From NCBI GenBank assembly GCA_023807065.1, contig JAJJLU010000728.1, forward strand, positions 1 through 20,879: a stretch of 20,879 nt of DNA, in the 5' to 3' direction. Both the position numbers and the translations under genes were made by a program. This stretch comes from Isotricha intestinalis. Lineage: Eukaryota; Ciliophora; Litostomatea; Vestibuliferida; Isotrichidae. Shown in pieces: positions 7,959-17,130 of the stretch (the stretch's first letter is position 1; every line of letters starts with the position of its first letter). Below the pieces are notes generated by a model that was given only the letters and a program-made list of their open reading frames with translations, did no database searches and had not been told where the DNA came from.

Positions 7959-9169
7959 ATGGGAACATCTCTTAATGTAAAAATATATATAATATATAAT
8001 AAAAATTATAGTGTTGTAATCCAGATAATGTAAAAAATGAACCATCAAATGAAATAGGAACAAATATATTTCCATCAAATAAAACAATAAAAACAGATAA
8101 TAAAATAGAAACAGAAAATGATATTGATAAATCAAAATTTAATTTTGAACCTTCAAATATAAATTCAATAAATTTAAATTTTCAAAATAACTCAAATTCA
8201 GATAATAATTTACGTTCATTTCCTTATAAAAACTTTACAAGTTTAAATTCTTTAGAAAATGAAATATTAAATAGAATAAATAATATAAAAAAAGTATTAG
8301 ATAAAGCACCAATATTAAATATAGAAATAAAATCATCTCCCGTGTTTCAAATAGGTTCTTCTTTTAAAATTGGTCCTTTAGGTTTAATTGCATATCCAAA
8401 TCAAAATAATAATAATAGAAATAAAAACAATGGAATAGTATATTTTGGTTATTATCCAGGACAAAATTCTCCTAATTCAAATAATTATGTTGATATTCAA
8501 TTACCTCCTAAAGATGCTGATATTAGTACAATATCTTCAATTCATAATAATATTAGTAATAATAATAATAAAAATATTGGAAGATATTTTTATATTTATT
8601 TCAATCCTGAATTCATTAAATATTATATTAGAGATTGTGGTTTTAATAATAGAACTTTTATCAAAGTTCAAAATGAAACTTTATTAAAAGATAATTCATA
8701 TATTAATATTGGAAATTCATATATTTCAGTTTCAATTGGTTATGAAGATGAATCATTATATAATGATTTACAATATGAAAATGGAAATAAAATTTCATCT
8801 CAATCGAATTTAAATAAAGAATATAATAATAATTTAAATTTAAAAATATTATGTAAAGGTAAAATAATATATGATCCAATTAATTTTCAACCAACAAAAA
8901 GTGCAATTAGAATAGGAAGAAGTTTAAATTGTGAAGTAGTAGTAGAAGATAAAGTTTTAAGTAGAATTCATTGTACTATAGTTTATAGAAAAAATATTGG
9001 ATGGATTATTAGAGATGGAGTTTATAATAAAAATAAAGATGGATCAATTGAAATGAAACCTTCTACTAATGGAACTTGGATTTATGCTTTGGAAGATACT
9101 CCTATTTATGAAGGAATGATTATTAAATCTAATAATTGTAATTTATTTAAATTTTCTTTTGTTAAATAG
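7959..9169 (+). CDS. Tandem FHA-domain protein with N-terminal acylation motif, spliced
   Basis: Two exons, 7959-7976 and 8012-9169, give 391 residues. The second FHA domain, about residues 285-391, is canonical: RIGRS at 306-310, LSRIHC at 322-327, STNGTW at 357-362. These are the phosphothreonine-binding Arg, Ser/His and Asn positions of forkhead-associated domains. A more divergent copy lies at about 117-250 (KIGPLGL, ISSIHNN, RDCGFNNRTFI) and probably has weaker or no phosphopeptide binding. Residues 7-116 are Asn/Ser-rich linker. Exon 1 encodes only MGTSLN, and joining gives MGTSLNCC. Gly2 with Cys7 and Cys8 fits N-myristoylation plus palmitoylation, so membrane attachment is inferred. 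The frame stays open without stops from 8012, with no upstream ATG in frame. Starting at the GTG at 8342 would cut off more than a hundred coding-like residues. Stop is TAG. Confidence 0.85.
7977..8011 (+). other. 35-nt intron in FHA gene
   Basis: Begins GTAAAA and ends TTATAG, A/T throughout, phase 0 after the sixth codon. Unspliced reading from the 7959 ATG runs to TAA at 8031-8033 after 24 codons, so retention abolishes the protein. The downstream frame is blocked exactly at the acceptor by an in-frame TAG (8009-8011), and the only short route to an ATG is this GT-AG pair. It resembles the FIP1 intron in size and composition. Confidence 0.82.
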
Positions 9170-9256
9170 TTTTTTTAAGTTTTTAAGTTTTTTATAAATT
9201 TAAATAATTTGAAATTTATTTATTTTTTTTTTAAATTTTTTATTATTTTGAAAAAA

Positions 9257-10288
9257 ATGGAAAATAAAGATAAAGAAAATGAAATTAAAGGACAAATAGA
9301 ATATTATTTATCAGATAATAATTTAGAAGGTGATGAATTTTTTCATAAAAAAATATCAGAAGGTGATAATGGTTATATTGATATAAATTTATTTTTAAAT
9401 TGTAATAAAGTTAAAAAAGCTGGATGGACAATTGAAGAAATAAAAAATGCTTTAAATAAAAGTACAAAATTAGAATTAAATGAAGAAAAAAATAAAATTA
9501 GAAGAAAAGATAATAAACCTTTACCAGCATTAAATTTATTAAATAAAAAAGTTAATAGACCAAAAGAAAAAAAGAAAAATAAAGAAATAACAATTTTATC
9601 AATAAATTCAGATAAAGAAAGTAAAGATACTTGGAAACAAATTGAAGAAGAATATCAAAAATTAAATCCAAATTTAATTATATTATATACTAGATTTAAT
9701 AAATTAAATGGACATTTTGCAGTTAAACAAAATTCTTTAACTTCTTTAGAAAATGAACAAATTAATTTTATAAAAGAATTTACATTAAATGATATTAAAT
9801 ATTTAATAACTTTATGTGAAGGAGAAGATTTAAAAAAATTTTATGATGAACACGGAACTCATTTAGATAATTGTATTAATAAAGAAAAAAATAAAAAGAA
9901 AAAAAAAAAAAATGATAAAAATAAATTAAGAGTTCCTATTACTTTAGGTAATGTTATTTATAATGATATTGACAATATTAAAGCAAGACATAGAAAAATT
10001 ATTTCTAGTGTTCAAGATGATTTAATTATTTTAAATAATGATGATTATAATTTTATTAAAGATATGATTAATTATCATCAAGATAAAAAAGAGATTTTAG
10101 ATAAATTAAAAGAATGTGAATTTATTGGTGTTGGAAAAAGAGATCCTCATAATTATACTAAAGTATTTTTTGGTTTAGATAAAAATAAAAATAAAAAATT
10201 TGATTTTGTTGTTAATAAATGTATTGAAAAAATACAAAATTTAGATAGAAAAAATAAAAAAAATAAAGAAGAAAAAGAAGAAGAATAA
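9257..10288 (+). CDS. La-motif RNA-binding protein with C-terminal DCL/DUF3223-like domain
   Basis: A 343-residue protein. Residues about 8-85 form a La motif (winged helix): IKGQIEYYLSDNNLEGDEFF, then NGYIDINLFLNCNKVKK, then STKLELNEEKNKIRR. This closely follows genuine La and LARP7 (QVEFYFSDSNLPKDKF...LELSEDGKKVRR), proteins that bind the 3' UUU-OH of RNA polymerase III transcripts. Residues about 111-206 are unassigned and could be a degenerate RRM. Residues about 226-326 read ITLGNVIY ... HRKII ... INYHQDKKEIL ... GVGKRDPHN ... FDFVVNKCIEKI. I match this to the DCL/DUF3223 domain seen in plant DCL proteins (rRNA processing) and in the tail of plant RNA polymerase V. Lys-rich runs at about 210-224 and the C-terminus could serve nuclear localisation. 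An upstream in-frame ATG at 9209 adds only a Phe/Ile/Lys-rich leader-like stretch, so 9257 is preferred. Confidence 0.85.
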   Translation: MENKDKENEIKGQIEYYLSDNNLEGDEFFHKKISEGDNGYIDINLFLNCNKVKKAGWTIEEIKNALNKSTKLELNEEKNKIRRKDNKPLPALNLLNKKVNRPKEKKKNKEITILSINSDKESKDTWKQIEEEYQKLNPNLIILYTRFNKLNGHFAVKQNSLTSLENEQINFIKEFTLNDIKYLITLCEGEDLKKFYDEHGTHLDNCINKEKNKKKKKKNDKNKLRVPITLGNVIYNDIDNIKARHRKIISSVQDDLIILNNDDYNFIKDMINYHQDKKEILDKLKECEFIGVGKRDPHNYTKVFFGLDKNKNKKFDFVVNKCIEKIQNLDRKNKKNKEEKEEE

Positions 10289-10405
10289 TAAAAAGAATAA
10301 AAAATAAAAGTAAAAACAGAGAATAATGAATAAAAAAATCTTAAAAAGTTTATTTTCTTTAAAATTAAATATTACTTTCTTAAAAAAATTAAAAAAAAAA
10401 AAACT
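10289..10405. other. Short convergent 3' spacer
   Basis: Just 117 bases separate the stop codons of the La-DCL gene and the converging HU/EF-hand gene, so the two 3' UTRs are short or overlap. A-rich on the top strand; no terminator-like element is recognisable. Confidence 0.5.
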
Positions 10406-13400
10406 TTATTTAAATCTTGGTTGTTCATTCATAGACCTAGCACTTTTTTCAACCATATTCATAAACAAATCAAAGTCAATCATTCCACTTCGATCTTTAT
10501 CTCCAATTTTAACTAACATTTTCCATTGAGTTCTACTAATATTAGTTCTAGGTAAAAAGCTTTGTAAAACAGATATTAAATTATCACATTGAATAACATT
10601 AGAACCTGAACCATCATTAATTAAAAATGGTTTAACATTATCTTTAATCAATTTCCTATTTCTACTTATTTCAACATATATTTTTTGTAAATCATTTGAA
10701 ACTTCCCATTTTTTTAATTGATTTATTTTTTTTTTATTTCCATTAATATCTAAATTTGAACTTATATTCCCAAAACTTCTTAACCATTCATTCATATCAA
10801 TTTCACCATCTTTTCTTAAATCTAAATAATCAAAAGAATTTTTTAATAAAGTAAAGTTTGGTAATTCTTTTTTTTCTCTTGTAAATAAATCACATATTAA
10901 ACTTTTATATTCATTAAAGTCTAAAGTATTTGATATATTTGCATCATTAAATTGAAAAGCTAAACGAGGATTTGAATAATATTTATATATTAATTCTTTA
11001 ACTTGAGAAATAAAAGGTTGAATATTTTTATCTCCTTGAATAATATTTTTATCTTTATTATTAATGAAATTTAAAAATACATTTATATTAATTTTCCCAT
11101 CTCTAGTTTCTCCAATTTGAGAAATTATATTTTCAATTTCTAAATGTGTTAAACCAATATTTAAATCTTTTATCATATTATGGAATTCATATTTATTAAT
11201 AATACCATTATTACTTTTAGCTTTAATCATATTAAAATAAGAAGAATAATCAAATCCAGAAGAATTAATTAATCTTTTTAATTTAGCTAAACAATCATAA
11301 TCATAAGGAGTTTGTAATTTTTCATCTTTTGGTTGTCTTCCTCTTATATTTGCACTTTTTGGTCTTTGTCTTGTTGTTGATAATTTAGTTTTATTTGTTC
11401 TTTTTAAATCATATGATTCATCACTTTCATATGAATCAAAATATATAAAATTAAATTCTGAAAATGTTATATTATCTATATTTTTAAAATTTAATCTCAT
11501 ATATTTTAATATTGTTTCTGTTAAGTATTTATTAGGGAAAAATTGATTAATTGTATTAAAGAAATTCTTTTTGGAAATGAAATTATCATTAAAAGTAAAA
11601 TTGGTTTTATTATTTATTTTATTCATATTATCATCATTACTTTGATTTGTGAAAAATTTAAAAGCATCAATTGAATTATTAAAGTTTTGTTGTATGAAAC
11701 TTTTAATATCAAAATGCATTTTTTTATAAAAATCAAACATTTTTAATTTATTTTGAAAATCATATATAGTTAAATAATTTTTTTTTTGAGAATCTAAAGT
11801 AGTATAAACTGCTAAAACTTCATCTCTAGTTAAATTAAATCCACTAAAACATTCATAATTTTCTCTATGGAATTTTTCAAAATCTTCAAAAGTAAATTTA
11901 TTCTTATCACTTGCATTTTTTTCAAAGAATTCTTCAACACTTTCATATCTTTCACTAATAAACATTCCAAATTTTTCAATAATTTCATTAATCCATTCTG
12001 TATTTTCTTTTCCTTTATATAAATTTTGATTTATTGTTTCTTTAAATTTTTCTTTTAAATCAATAAAATCACTTTTATTAATTGCTTTATTAGTTAATTC
12101 TTTAATATCAGCTAATCCAATATTATTATTTTTTGTTAAAGAAATTGCTTGCATAACTCTTTGTAATTTATATATATTTAATTCATCTCTTGAAAAACCA
12201 AGATTATTCATACAAAACATTTTAAAATCATCTAAATTAATTATTCCATCATTATCATTATCCATTAAATTAAATATTTCAGAATCACTTAAAGAAGTAA
12301 CATTATTTCTTAACCATTTAACTAAAGCATCTATTAATTCATTTTCTAATTTATTATTATTTCTTACTATAATTTCATTAGATTTAAATTCTTTAAATCT
12401 TTTTTGGAAAGTATCTAAATCAACTAAACCATTATGATAATAATCTAAATAATTAAAAAATTGGTCTTTAATTGCATCACTTAATAATATATAATTATTA
12501 ATTCCTGAATTAAATTCATAATTTGAAACAAAGCCATCATGATTTGTATCTAATTTATTAAATAATCCTACAACAGTTATGTTTTTTTTTTTCATTTCTG
12601 CTTTAATTTGTCTTACTAAAGATTTAAATTTTTCTTCTGTCATTGTATCATAGGCATATAAATTATTATCAGGTGTAAAAGAAGAATTTTCAAATTTGAA
12701 AAAAGCTGTGGATAAATATCTTTCAAAAATTCCTTTTATATCTTCTATTGATATTTTACCATCTGAATCTAAATCAAATTTCATTACTATATTATTTGTT
12801 AAATTTGGTATTTTTGATTTTAAGAAATTTCTAAAATTTTCAATTGATGTTACTTTTTTAACTTCATAATAGCTTTTTTTTTCTTGTTTATTTAATTTTT
12901 GGAAAAATATTATTAAATCATTTTTACATTCATTTTTCACAAATTTTTTTATTTCTTCAATGCATTGATTAAATAAATCATCTTTACTATTGTAATAAAT
13001 TAATAATAAAAATTCAGGATATTTAACTAAATTATTATTATCAACCAAATCACAAATTCTAGTAAATTTCATTATATCTTCATCTTTAAATTCATTAGAA
13101 AATTTTTGAATAACTGAGCAAAAATCTGCTTTTGTTAATCTTCCATTATTTAAACTATCTATATTTTGAAAAGCTCTTTGTAAAGTTTCATAATCAGTTA
13201 AACTTTTAATATTTTCCATGAAATTTTTTTTAAAAGAAAATTTATTTAATTCAAGGAAATTTTGAGTTTTGAAAACATCAAAATTTTTTAAAATAGTATT
13301 AGTATCAATAGTTTCTTTTCCTTCATTCATTTCATAAAATAAATCTCTAATAAAATCATATCCCAAAGTATAATCTAATTTTTTAATTTTCCCTTCAAAA

Positions 13401-15655
13401 CCAGTAAAATCTAAAACTTGATTTTTTTCAGGATTAATATCCATTCTATAAGCTAAATCTTCAATATCTAATTTATATCTTTTTATTATATCTTGTATTT
13501 CAAATAAAGGACGAGTAATTTTTCCTATTACTTTATTAAATTCTTGTCTATCAATCACACCATCTTTTTTTAAATCAATTAAATCAAAAATATGATCAAT
13601 TTCTTGAGCTGAATAATTAAAATATTTCTCAACTAAAAATATTCTATGAAAATCATATCTTGTAATTACATTTGAGTCTCTTGAGATATTATATGTTAAA
13701 AGATGAGAAAAATATTCATCTACTTTCATATTTGCATGTTCTATTGCATATTTAAAATTATTTATTACTTTTAAATCAAATTCATAATCCATTGTTCTTT
13801 GATCTTCGTCAAAATATTTTTTATAATCTTGAACAGTAAAGTTTCTATCTGATTTAATTAAAAAAAAATAAATAGCATTTAAAGTTTCTTCAGAGAAATT
13901 GGTTTGTCCTAAAAATAAATTAATAAAATCATTTTTTGAAATTGAGTTTTTATCTTTAAATAAAAACTTTTGTCCTCCTGCTGCATAAATAATATCTTTT
14001 AATTTTAAAAACTGTTCTGCTATATCTGAAGTTTTCATTTCACTTAATAATATTTTACAATTATTCATTTTATCATTAAATTCTTGTAAAGTAAAAGAAT
14101 TTGGATTTTCAATATCAATAAATTGCAAAATTTGATTTATTTTATTTCTTGGATAAACTATATCAAATCCTCTTAAAATATTTAAAAATTCATTTAAAGA
14201 GATTTTTTGTTCTAATCTTGTTTTATTATTAAATATTAAACTGTCTTGAATTGTTTTTATTGTTTTTATTTCATTTTCAATTTGTTTCAAAGTTACTTTT
14301 TGATTATTTAAATTTTGATTTCCTTCAATGTTTAAATTATTTTCTAATCTCATTGCTGATAAAGGTCTTAATTTTTGGCTTTTAAACATATTATTATTTT
14401 TATTAAAACTTCTGGTTTGAACATCAAAAGTTTCATTAAATGTATTTACTCCAATAATTTTTTTAATATCTCTTAAAAGAAAAGTCATTAATTTCATATA
14501 ATCTATAATTTCTAAATTATCAGAATAAATTTTAACAATTTCATTAATTAATTGAGTATTTAAACCATAATGTACATTTGCTTTTGAAAAAGATCTTACA
14601 CATTCTATTTTTTGAATTTGCCCTGAATTTCTTTTATCAAATTTTTTCATTTCTTTTATAATTAAAGATTTATGAAATTGAATTGCTTCTAAAATATCAT
14701 TTGGAATATTTAAATCTTTTAAAGTTAATTTTTTCCCTTTTTTCGGCATTTTCGGTTGATCATTGATAAAATTTAATTTTCTTTCTTCTTCTTGAATATT
14801 ATTTTCAATATTTTGAGGAGGAATATTTTCATCACCATATATTTCTTCTAAATCAATTCCTAAATTATTTTTTAACCAATTTTCTCCATCATGTGAAATT
14901 TTAGTAATAACAGAAGTTTTTGGTCTTAAAGTTTGTAATCTTCTTTCAACATTAGGAATATCTTTAATATGTACTTTTTTATTTGGAGTAACTTCCATAT
15001 ATAATTCCATATCTTTTTTAGTTCTTAATAAAGTTTGTGGAATATTTTTAGATTTATTAATAATATTTTCATTAAATTTAACTCCTAAAATATTTCCTCT
15101 TATAAGTAAAGTTCCTAAATAAGGCATTTCTTTATTTTTAAATTGTTTTTTTCTTATTTGATCACTTAAGTATAAAATTTGATTTTGAATTATCATATAA
15201 CATTCTTCTTTAGAAACTCCCATTGCATAAGCAATTTCAGCATAATTAATTCTGACATGAGATAAACTATTATTTAATTTTTGATTATAATATATTAAAC
15301 CATTAGAATCACTATATTGACCAGGTTTTAAATATTCATTAAATTCTTTACTAACAATAAAAACTGGTTTTTTACTTTTTTTATCTCTTTGAAATTGATT
15401 AGTTGTTCCTTCTAAATTTACTTCAGAACTTATAAATGTAAATGTTCCAAAACCTTTGATTAATGTTCCTTTTCCACTTTCATAATTTTGAGCTATAAAT
15501 TCACAAAGACAATTCCATGCTTTATTTAATACTTCAGGAGAAAAAGATTTTAATATATCTTCCCTGTTTAATAAACCATTATTTACTCTTATTTTTTCAC
15601 CTATTTTATTTACTATTTGTGCACTTGATTCACGGACAGTTGCGGATTTATACAT
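10406..15655 (-). CDS. Giant tandem-HU (CCDC81-like) multi-EF-hand protein
   Basis: A 1749-residue single-exon protein, probably cytoskeletal or ciliary. Residues about 5-95 and 130-230 look like the paired HU-like domains of CCDC81: NKIGEKIRVNNGLLNREDIL ... GKGTLIKGFGTFTF, then YAEIAYAMGVSKEEC ... MPYLGTLLIRGNILGVKF. In eukaryotes these occur in centrosome and cilium-associated proteins. From about 330 to the C-terminus I count roughly twelve EF-hands. Near-canonical loops are DLKKDGVIDRQEF (about 690), DLDSDGKISIED (about 963), DTNHDGFVSNYEF (about 1036), DNDNDGIINLDDF (about 1131), DLRKDGEIDMNEW (about 1611) and DKDRSGMIDFDLF (about 1717). Others, such as DSQKKNYLTIYDF, have lost calcium ligands. 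The likely role is calcium-responsive structural or motility control. A linker near 1430-1450 is basic (RQRPKSANIRGRQPK). An upstream ATG at 15715 would add 20 Lys/Ile-rich residues; I prefer 15655, just before the HU domain. Confidence 0.9.
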   Translation of the reverse strand: MYKSATVRESSAQIVNKIGEKIRVNNGLLNREDILKSFSPEVLNKAWNCLCEFIAQNYESGKGTLIKGFGTFTFISSEVNLEGTTNQFQRDKKSKKPVFIVSKEFNEYLKPGQYSDSNGLIYYNQKLNNSLSHVRINYAEIAYAMGVSKEECYMIIQNQILYLSDQIRKKQFKNKEMPYLGTLLIRGNILGVKFNENIINKSKNIPQTLLRTKKDMELYMEVTPNKKVHIKDIPNVERRLQTLRPKTSVITKISHDGENWLKNNLGIDLEEIYGDENIPPQNIENNIQEEERKLNFINDQPKMPKKGKKLTLKDLNIPNDILEAIQFHKSLIIKEMKKFDKRNSGQIQKIECVRSFSKANVHYGLNTQLINEIVKIYSDNLEIIDYMKLMTFLLRDIKKIIGVNTFNETFDVQTRSFNKNNNMFKSQKLRPLSAMRLENNLNIEGNQNLNNQKVTLKQIENEIKTIKTIQDSLIFNNKTRLEQKISLNEFLNILRGFDIVYPRNKINQILQFIDIENPNSFTLQEFNDKMNNCKILLSEMKTSDIAEQFLKLKDIIYAAGGQKFLFKDKNSISKNDFINLFLGQTNFSEETLNAIYFFLIKSDRNFTVQDYKKYFDEDQRTMDYEFDLKVINNFKYAIEHANMKVDEYFSHLLTYNISRDSNVITRYDFHRIFLVEKYFNYSAQEIDHIFDLIDLKKDGVIDRQEFNKVIGKITRPLFEIQDIIKRYKLDIEDLAYRMDINPEKNQVLDFTGFEGKIKKLDYTLGYDFIRDLFYEMNEGKETIDTNTILKNFDVFKTQNFLELNKFSFKKNFMENIKSLTDYETLQRAFQNIDSLNNGRLTKADFCSVIQKFSNEFKDEDIMKFTRICDLVDNNNLVKYPEFLLLIYYNSKDDLFNQCIEEIKKFVKNECKNDLIIFFQKLNKQEKKSYYEVKKVTSIENFRNFLKSKIPNLTNNIVMKFDLDSDGKISIEDIKGIFERYLSTAFFKFENSSFTPDNNLYAYDTMTEEKFKSLVRQIKAEMKKKNITVVGLFNKLDTNHDGFVSNYEFNSGINNYILLSDAIKDQFFNYLDYYHNGLVDLDTFQKRFKEFKSNEIIVRNNNKLENELIDALVKWLRNNVTSLSDSEIFNLMDNDNDGIINLDDFKMFCMNNLGFSRDELNIYKLQRVMQAISLTKNNNIGLADIKELTNKAINKSDFIDLKEKFKETINQNLYKGKENTEWINEIIEKFGMFISERYESVEEFFEKNASDKNKFTFEDFEKFHRENYECFSGFNLTRDEVLAVYTTLDSQKKNYLTIYDFQNKLKMFDFYKKMHFDIKSFIQQNFNNSIDAFKFFTNQSNDDNMNKINNKTNFTFNDNFISKKNFFNTINQFFPNKYLTETILKYMRLNFKNIDNITFSEFNFIYFDSYESDESYDLKRTNKTKLSTTRQRPKSANIRGRQPKDEKLQTPYDYDCLAKLKRLINSSGFDYSSYFNMIKAKSNNGIINKYEFHNMIKDLNIGLTHLEIENIISQIGETRDGKININVFLNFINNKDKNIIQGDKNIQPFISQVKELIYKYYSNPRLAFQFNDANISNTLDFNEYKSLICDLFTREKKELPNFTLLKNSFDYLDLRKDGEIDMNEWLRSFGNISSNLDINGNKKKINQLKKWEVSNDLQKIYVEISRNRKLIKDNVKPFLINDGSGSNVIQCDNLISVLQSFLPRTNISRTQWKMLVKIGDKDRSGMIDFDLFMNMVEKSARSMNEQPRFK

Positions 15656-16212
15656 TTTTTTATATTTTTTTTCTTTGAGTTTTATGGATTTAATAAATAT
15701 TAATTTAATTGTCATTAAAAATTATTATTATTATTTGTGAATATTAATTTTTAATTATTTTTATTTATAATAGGAACAAGAATTATTTTCCATTTTAAAT
15801 TGAAAATAAAAAGTATTTTTTCTCTTTTCAAGGAATAGCAAGGGAATTGAAATATTTTATTATTAAAGAATTAAGTAATATATTTATATAATAATAATAT
15901 TAAAGAGATGGATATAACAAAAAATAAAAAGTATAACATATTTTTATGAAAATATTTTTCCTTAATAAACAATAATATTAATTGTAATTTTAATATTATC
16001 AATTGTTGGACAATTAAATATTGAGAAAGTTTTAAAATAAACAAAAAGTTATAATCAAAGTCAATGAAAATAAAGTAAAACAATTTAACAATTAATAAAA
16101 ATAAAATTTAATCTATTTTTGTTGGTTATATATAAATATGCCAAATTAAATACAAATATTTTAAAACTTATATTTCTTAATAAAAATAATATTTCATTTT
16201 TTTCTTCAATAA
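15656..16212. other. Intergenic gap with small hairpins
   Basis: About 557 bases between the start of the HU/EF-hand gene and the 3' end of the DUF285 gene. It holds the promoter of the former and the 3' UTR of the latter. A 70-codon hydrophobic minus-strand ORF (15871-16083) has no recognisable family and only a run of Leu/Ile/Phe typical of translated AT-rich DNA, so I do not call it a gene. A nested palindrome sits at 15992-16022: an AATTGT / ACAATT stem with a TGG loop, flanked by AATATT / AATATT arms. A somewhat less AT-rich patch lies at about 15825-15850. Confidence 0.5.
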
Positions 16213-17130
16213 TTATTCTCCCCAAATAATTTTACAATTTTCATTAATACCTTCGAACATATTACTAACTTGAGTGGTTTTATCAGACTTGGAATCTTCC
16301 AAAACACTGTTAAGATCTTGATAATTTCCAACAGTTTTAAAATTAAAATTTTTAATATTTAAAGTTTTAAGATTTCCACATTTACAAAACATACGTTTCA
16401 TATTCCTAACATTACTAGTATCAAAATTACTTAAATCTAAATGTTCAAAACTAGTTCCTTCATAAAACATATATTTCATATCAGTACAATTAGTAGTATT
16501 AAAATGTGAAACATTAACACTTTTCAAAGAAGAACATAAAGAAAATAAACTTCTCATTGTAGTAACATTTATAGTATTAAAATTATCTATATTTAAAACA
16601 ATAAGAGAACAACAACCATCAAACATACTTCTCATATTTGTAACTTTTGAAGTATCAAAATTTGATAAATTTAATGTTTTTAAAGAAGAACAATCTTTGA
16701 ACATTAAACTCATATCTGTAACATTACTGGTTTTAAAATGTGATAAATCTAAATGTGTTATTGTTGATCCATCAAAAAATAATGATCTCATATTAAAAAC
16801 TTGACTTGTATCAAAATGAGTTAAATCAATTGTTGATAATGTTAATATACTTGCAAATAATGTGTTTATATCTTTTAATTGAGTTTTGCATCCTATTATA
16901 ATTTTATTTTTCCCTTTTTTGTTCATTTCGTAATCATAAACAGATTCTTTTTTTTCTCCGTTTAAATAAATGTCACAATTTTCTGGAATGTATTTATAAT
17001 TTTCATGATTGTGATTTATAACTCTAATTTTTTTACCTACATTTTCTTCTGTTATATTATGCTCACATATTACGTAATTTGGATATTTTTGAATTATCTG
17101 ACTTTGTACTAAGATTTGGGAACATCCCAT
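16213..17130 (-). CDS. BspA/DUF285-type leucine-rich repeat protein with MGC N-terminus
   Basis: A 305-residue protein. Residues about 87-285 hold roughly seven 25-26-residue repeats of the BspA-like/DUF285 type, consensus MFxxCSSLxxLNLSNFxTSxVTNM (for example SLMFKDCSSLKTLNLSNF then DTSKVTNM). A final half repeat MFEGINENCKIIWGE caps the array. Residues about 15-85 are a beta-rich leader (KIRVINHNHENYKYIPENCDIYLNGEK) often seen before such repeats in protists. These right-handed repeats are protein-binding surfaces. In bacteria they are usually on secreted or surface proteins, but here there is no signal peptide. The protein starts MGCSQ, so Gly2 myristoylation and Cys3 palmitoylation are conceivable, although Ile6 is not ideal for N-myristoyltransferase. 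Origin by old transfer from bacteria is possible; base composition is indistinguishable from neighbours. It diverges from the NEK kinase. Confidence 0.9.
   Translation of the reverse strand: MGCSQILVQSQIIQKYPNYVICEHNITEENVGKKIRVINHNHENYKYIPENCDIYLNGEKKESVYDYEMNKKGKNKIIIGCKTQLKDINTLFASILTLSTIDLTHFDTSQVFNMRSLFFDGSTITHLDLSHFKTSNVTDMSLMFKDCSSLKTLNLSNFDTSKVTNMRSMFDGCCSLIVLNIDNFNTINVTTMRSLFSLCSSLKSVNVSHFNTTNCTDMKYMFYEGTSFEHLDLSNFDTSNVRNMKRMFCKCGNLKTLNIKNFNFKTVGNYQDLNSVLEDSKSDKTTQVSNMFEGINENCKIIWGE

Noticed and set aside
8342..9169. FHA gene starting at GTG 8342
   Set aside because: The frame is open and coding-like back to 8012 and joins a good ATG exon through a GT-AG intron; GTG starts are not expected in a eukaryotic nuclear gene.
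9209..9256. Sixteen extra N-terminal residues on the La protein
   Set aside because: Phe/Ile/Lys-rich translation of what looks like AT-rich leader; the La motif begins just after the second ATG at 9257.
15656..15715. Twenty extra N-terminal residues on the HU/EF-hand protein
   Set aside because: Composition is leader-like and a second ATG lies directly before the HU domain; it cannot be excluded without transcripts.
15871..16083. 70-codon minus-strand ORF, hydrophobic
   Set aside because: Composition is the Leu/Ile/Phe/Tyr bias that AT-rich non-coding DNA gives; no family match, and it overlaps a palindrome. Possible but unsupported.
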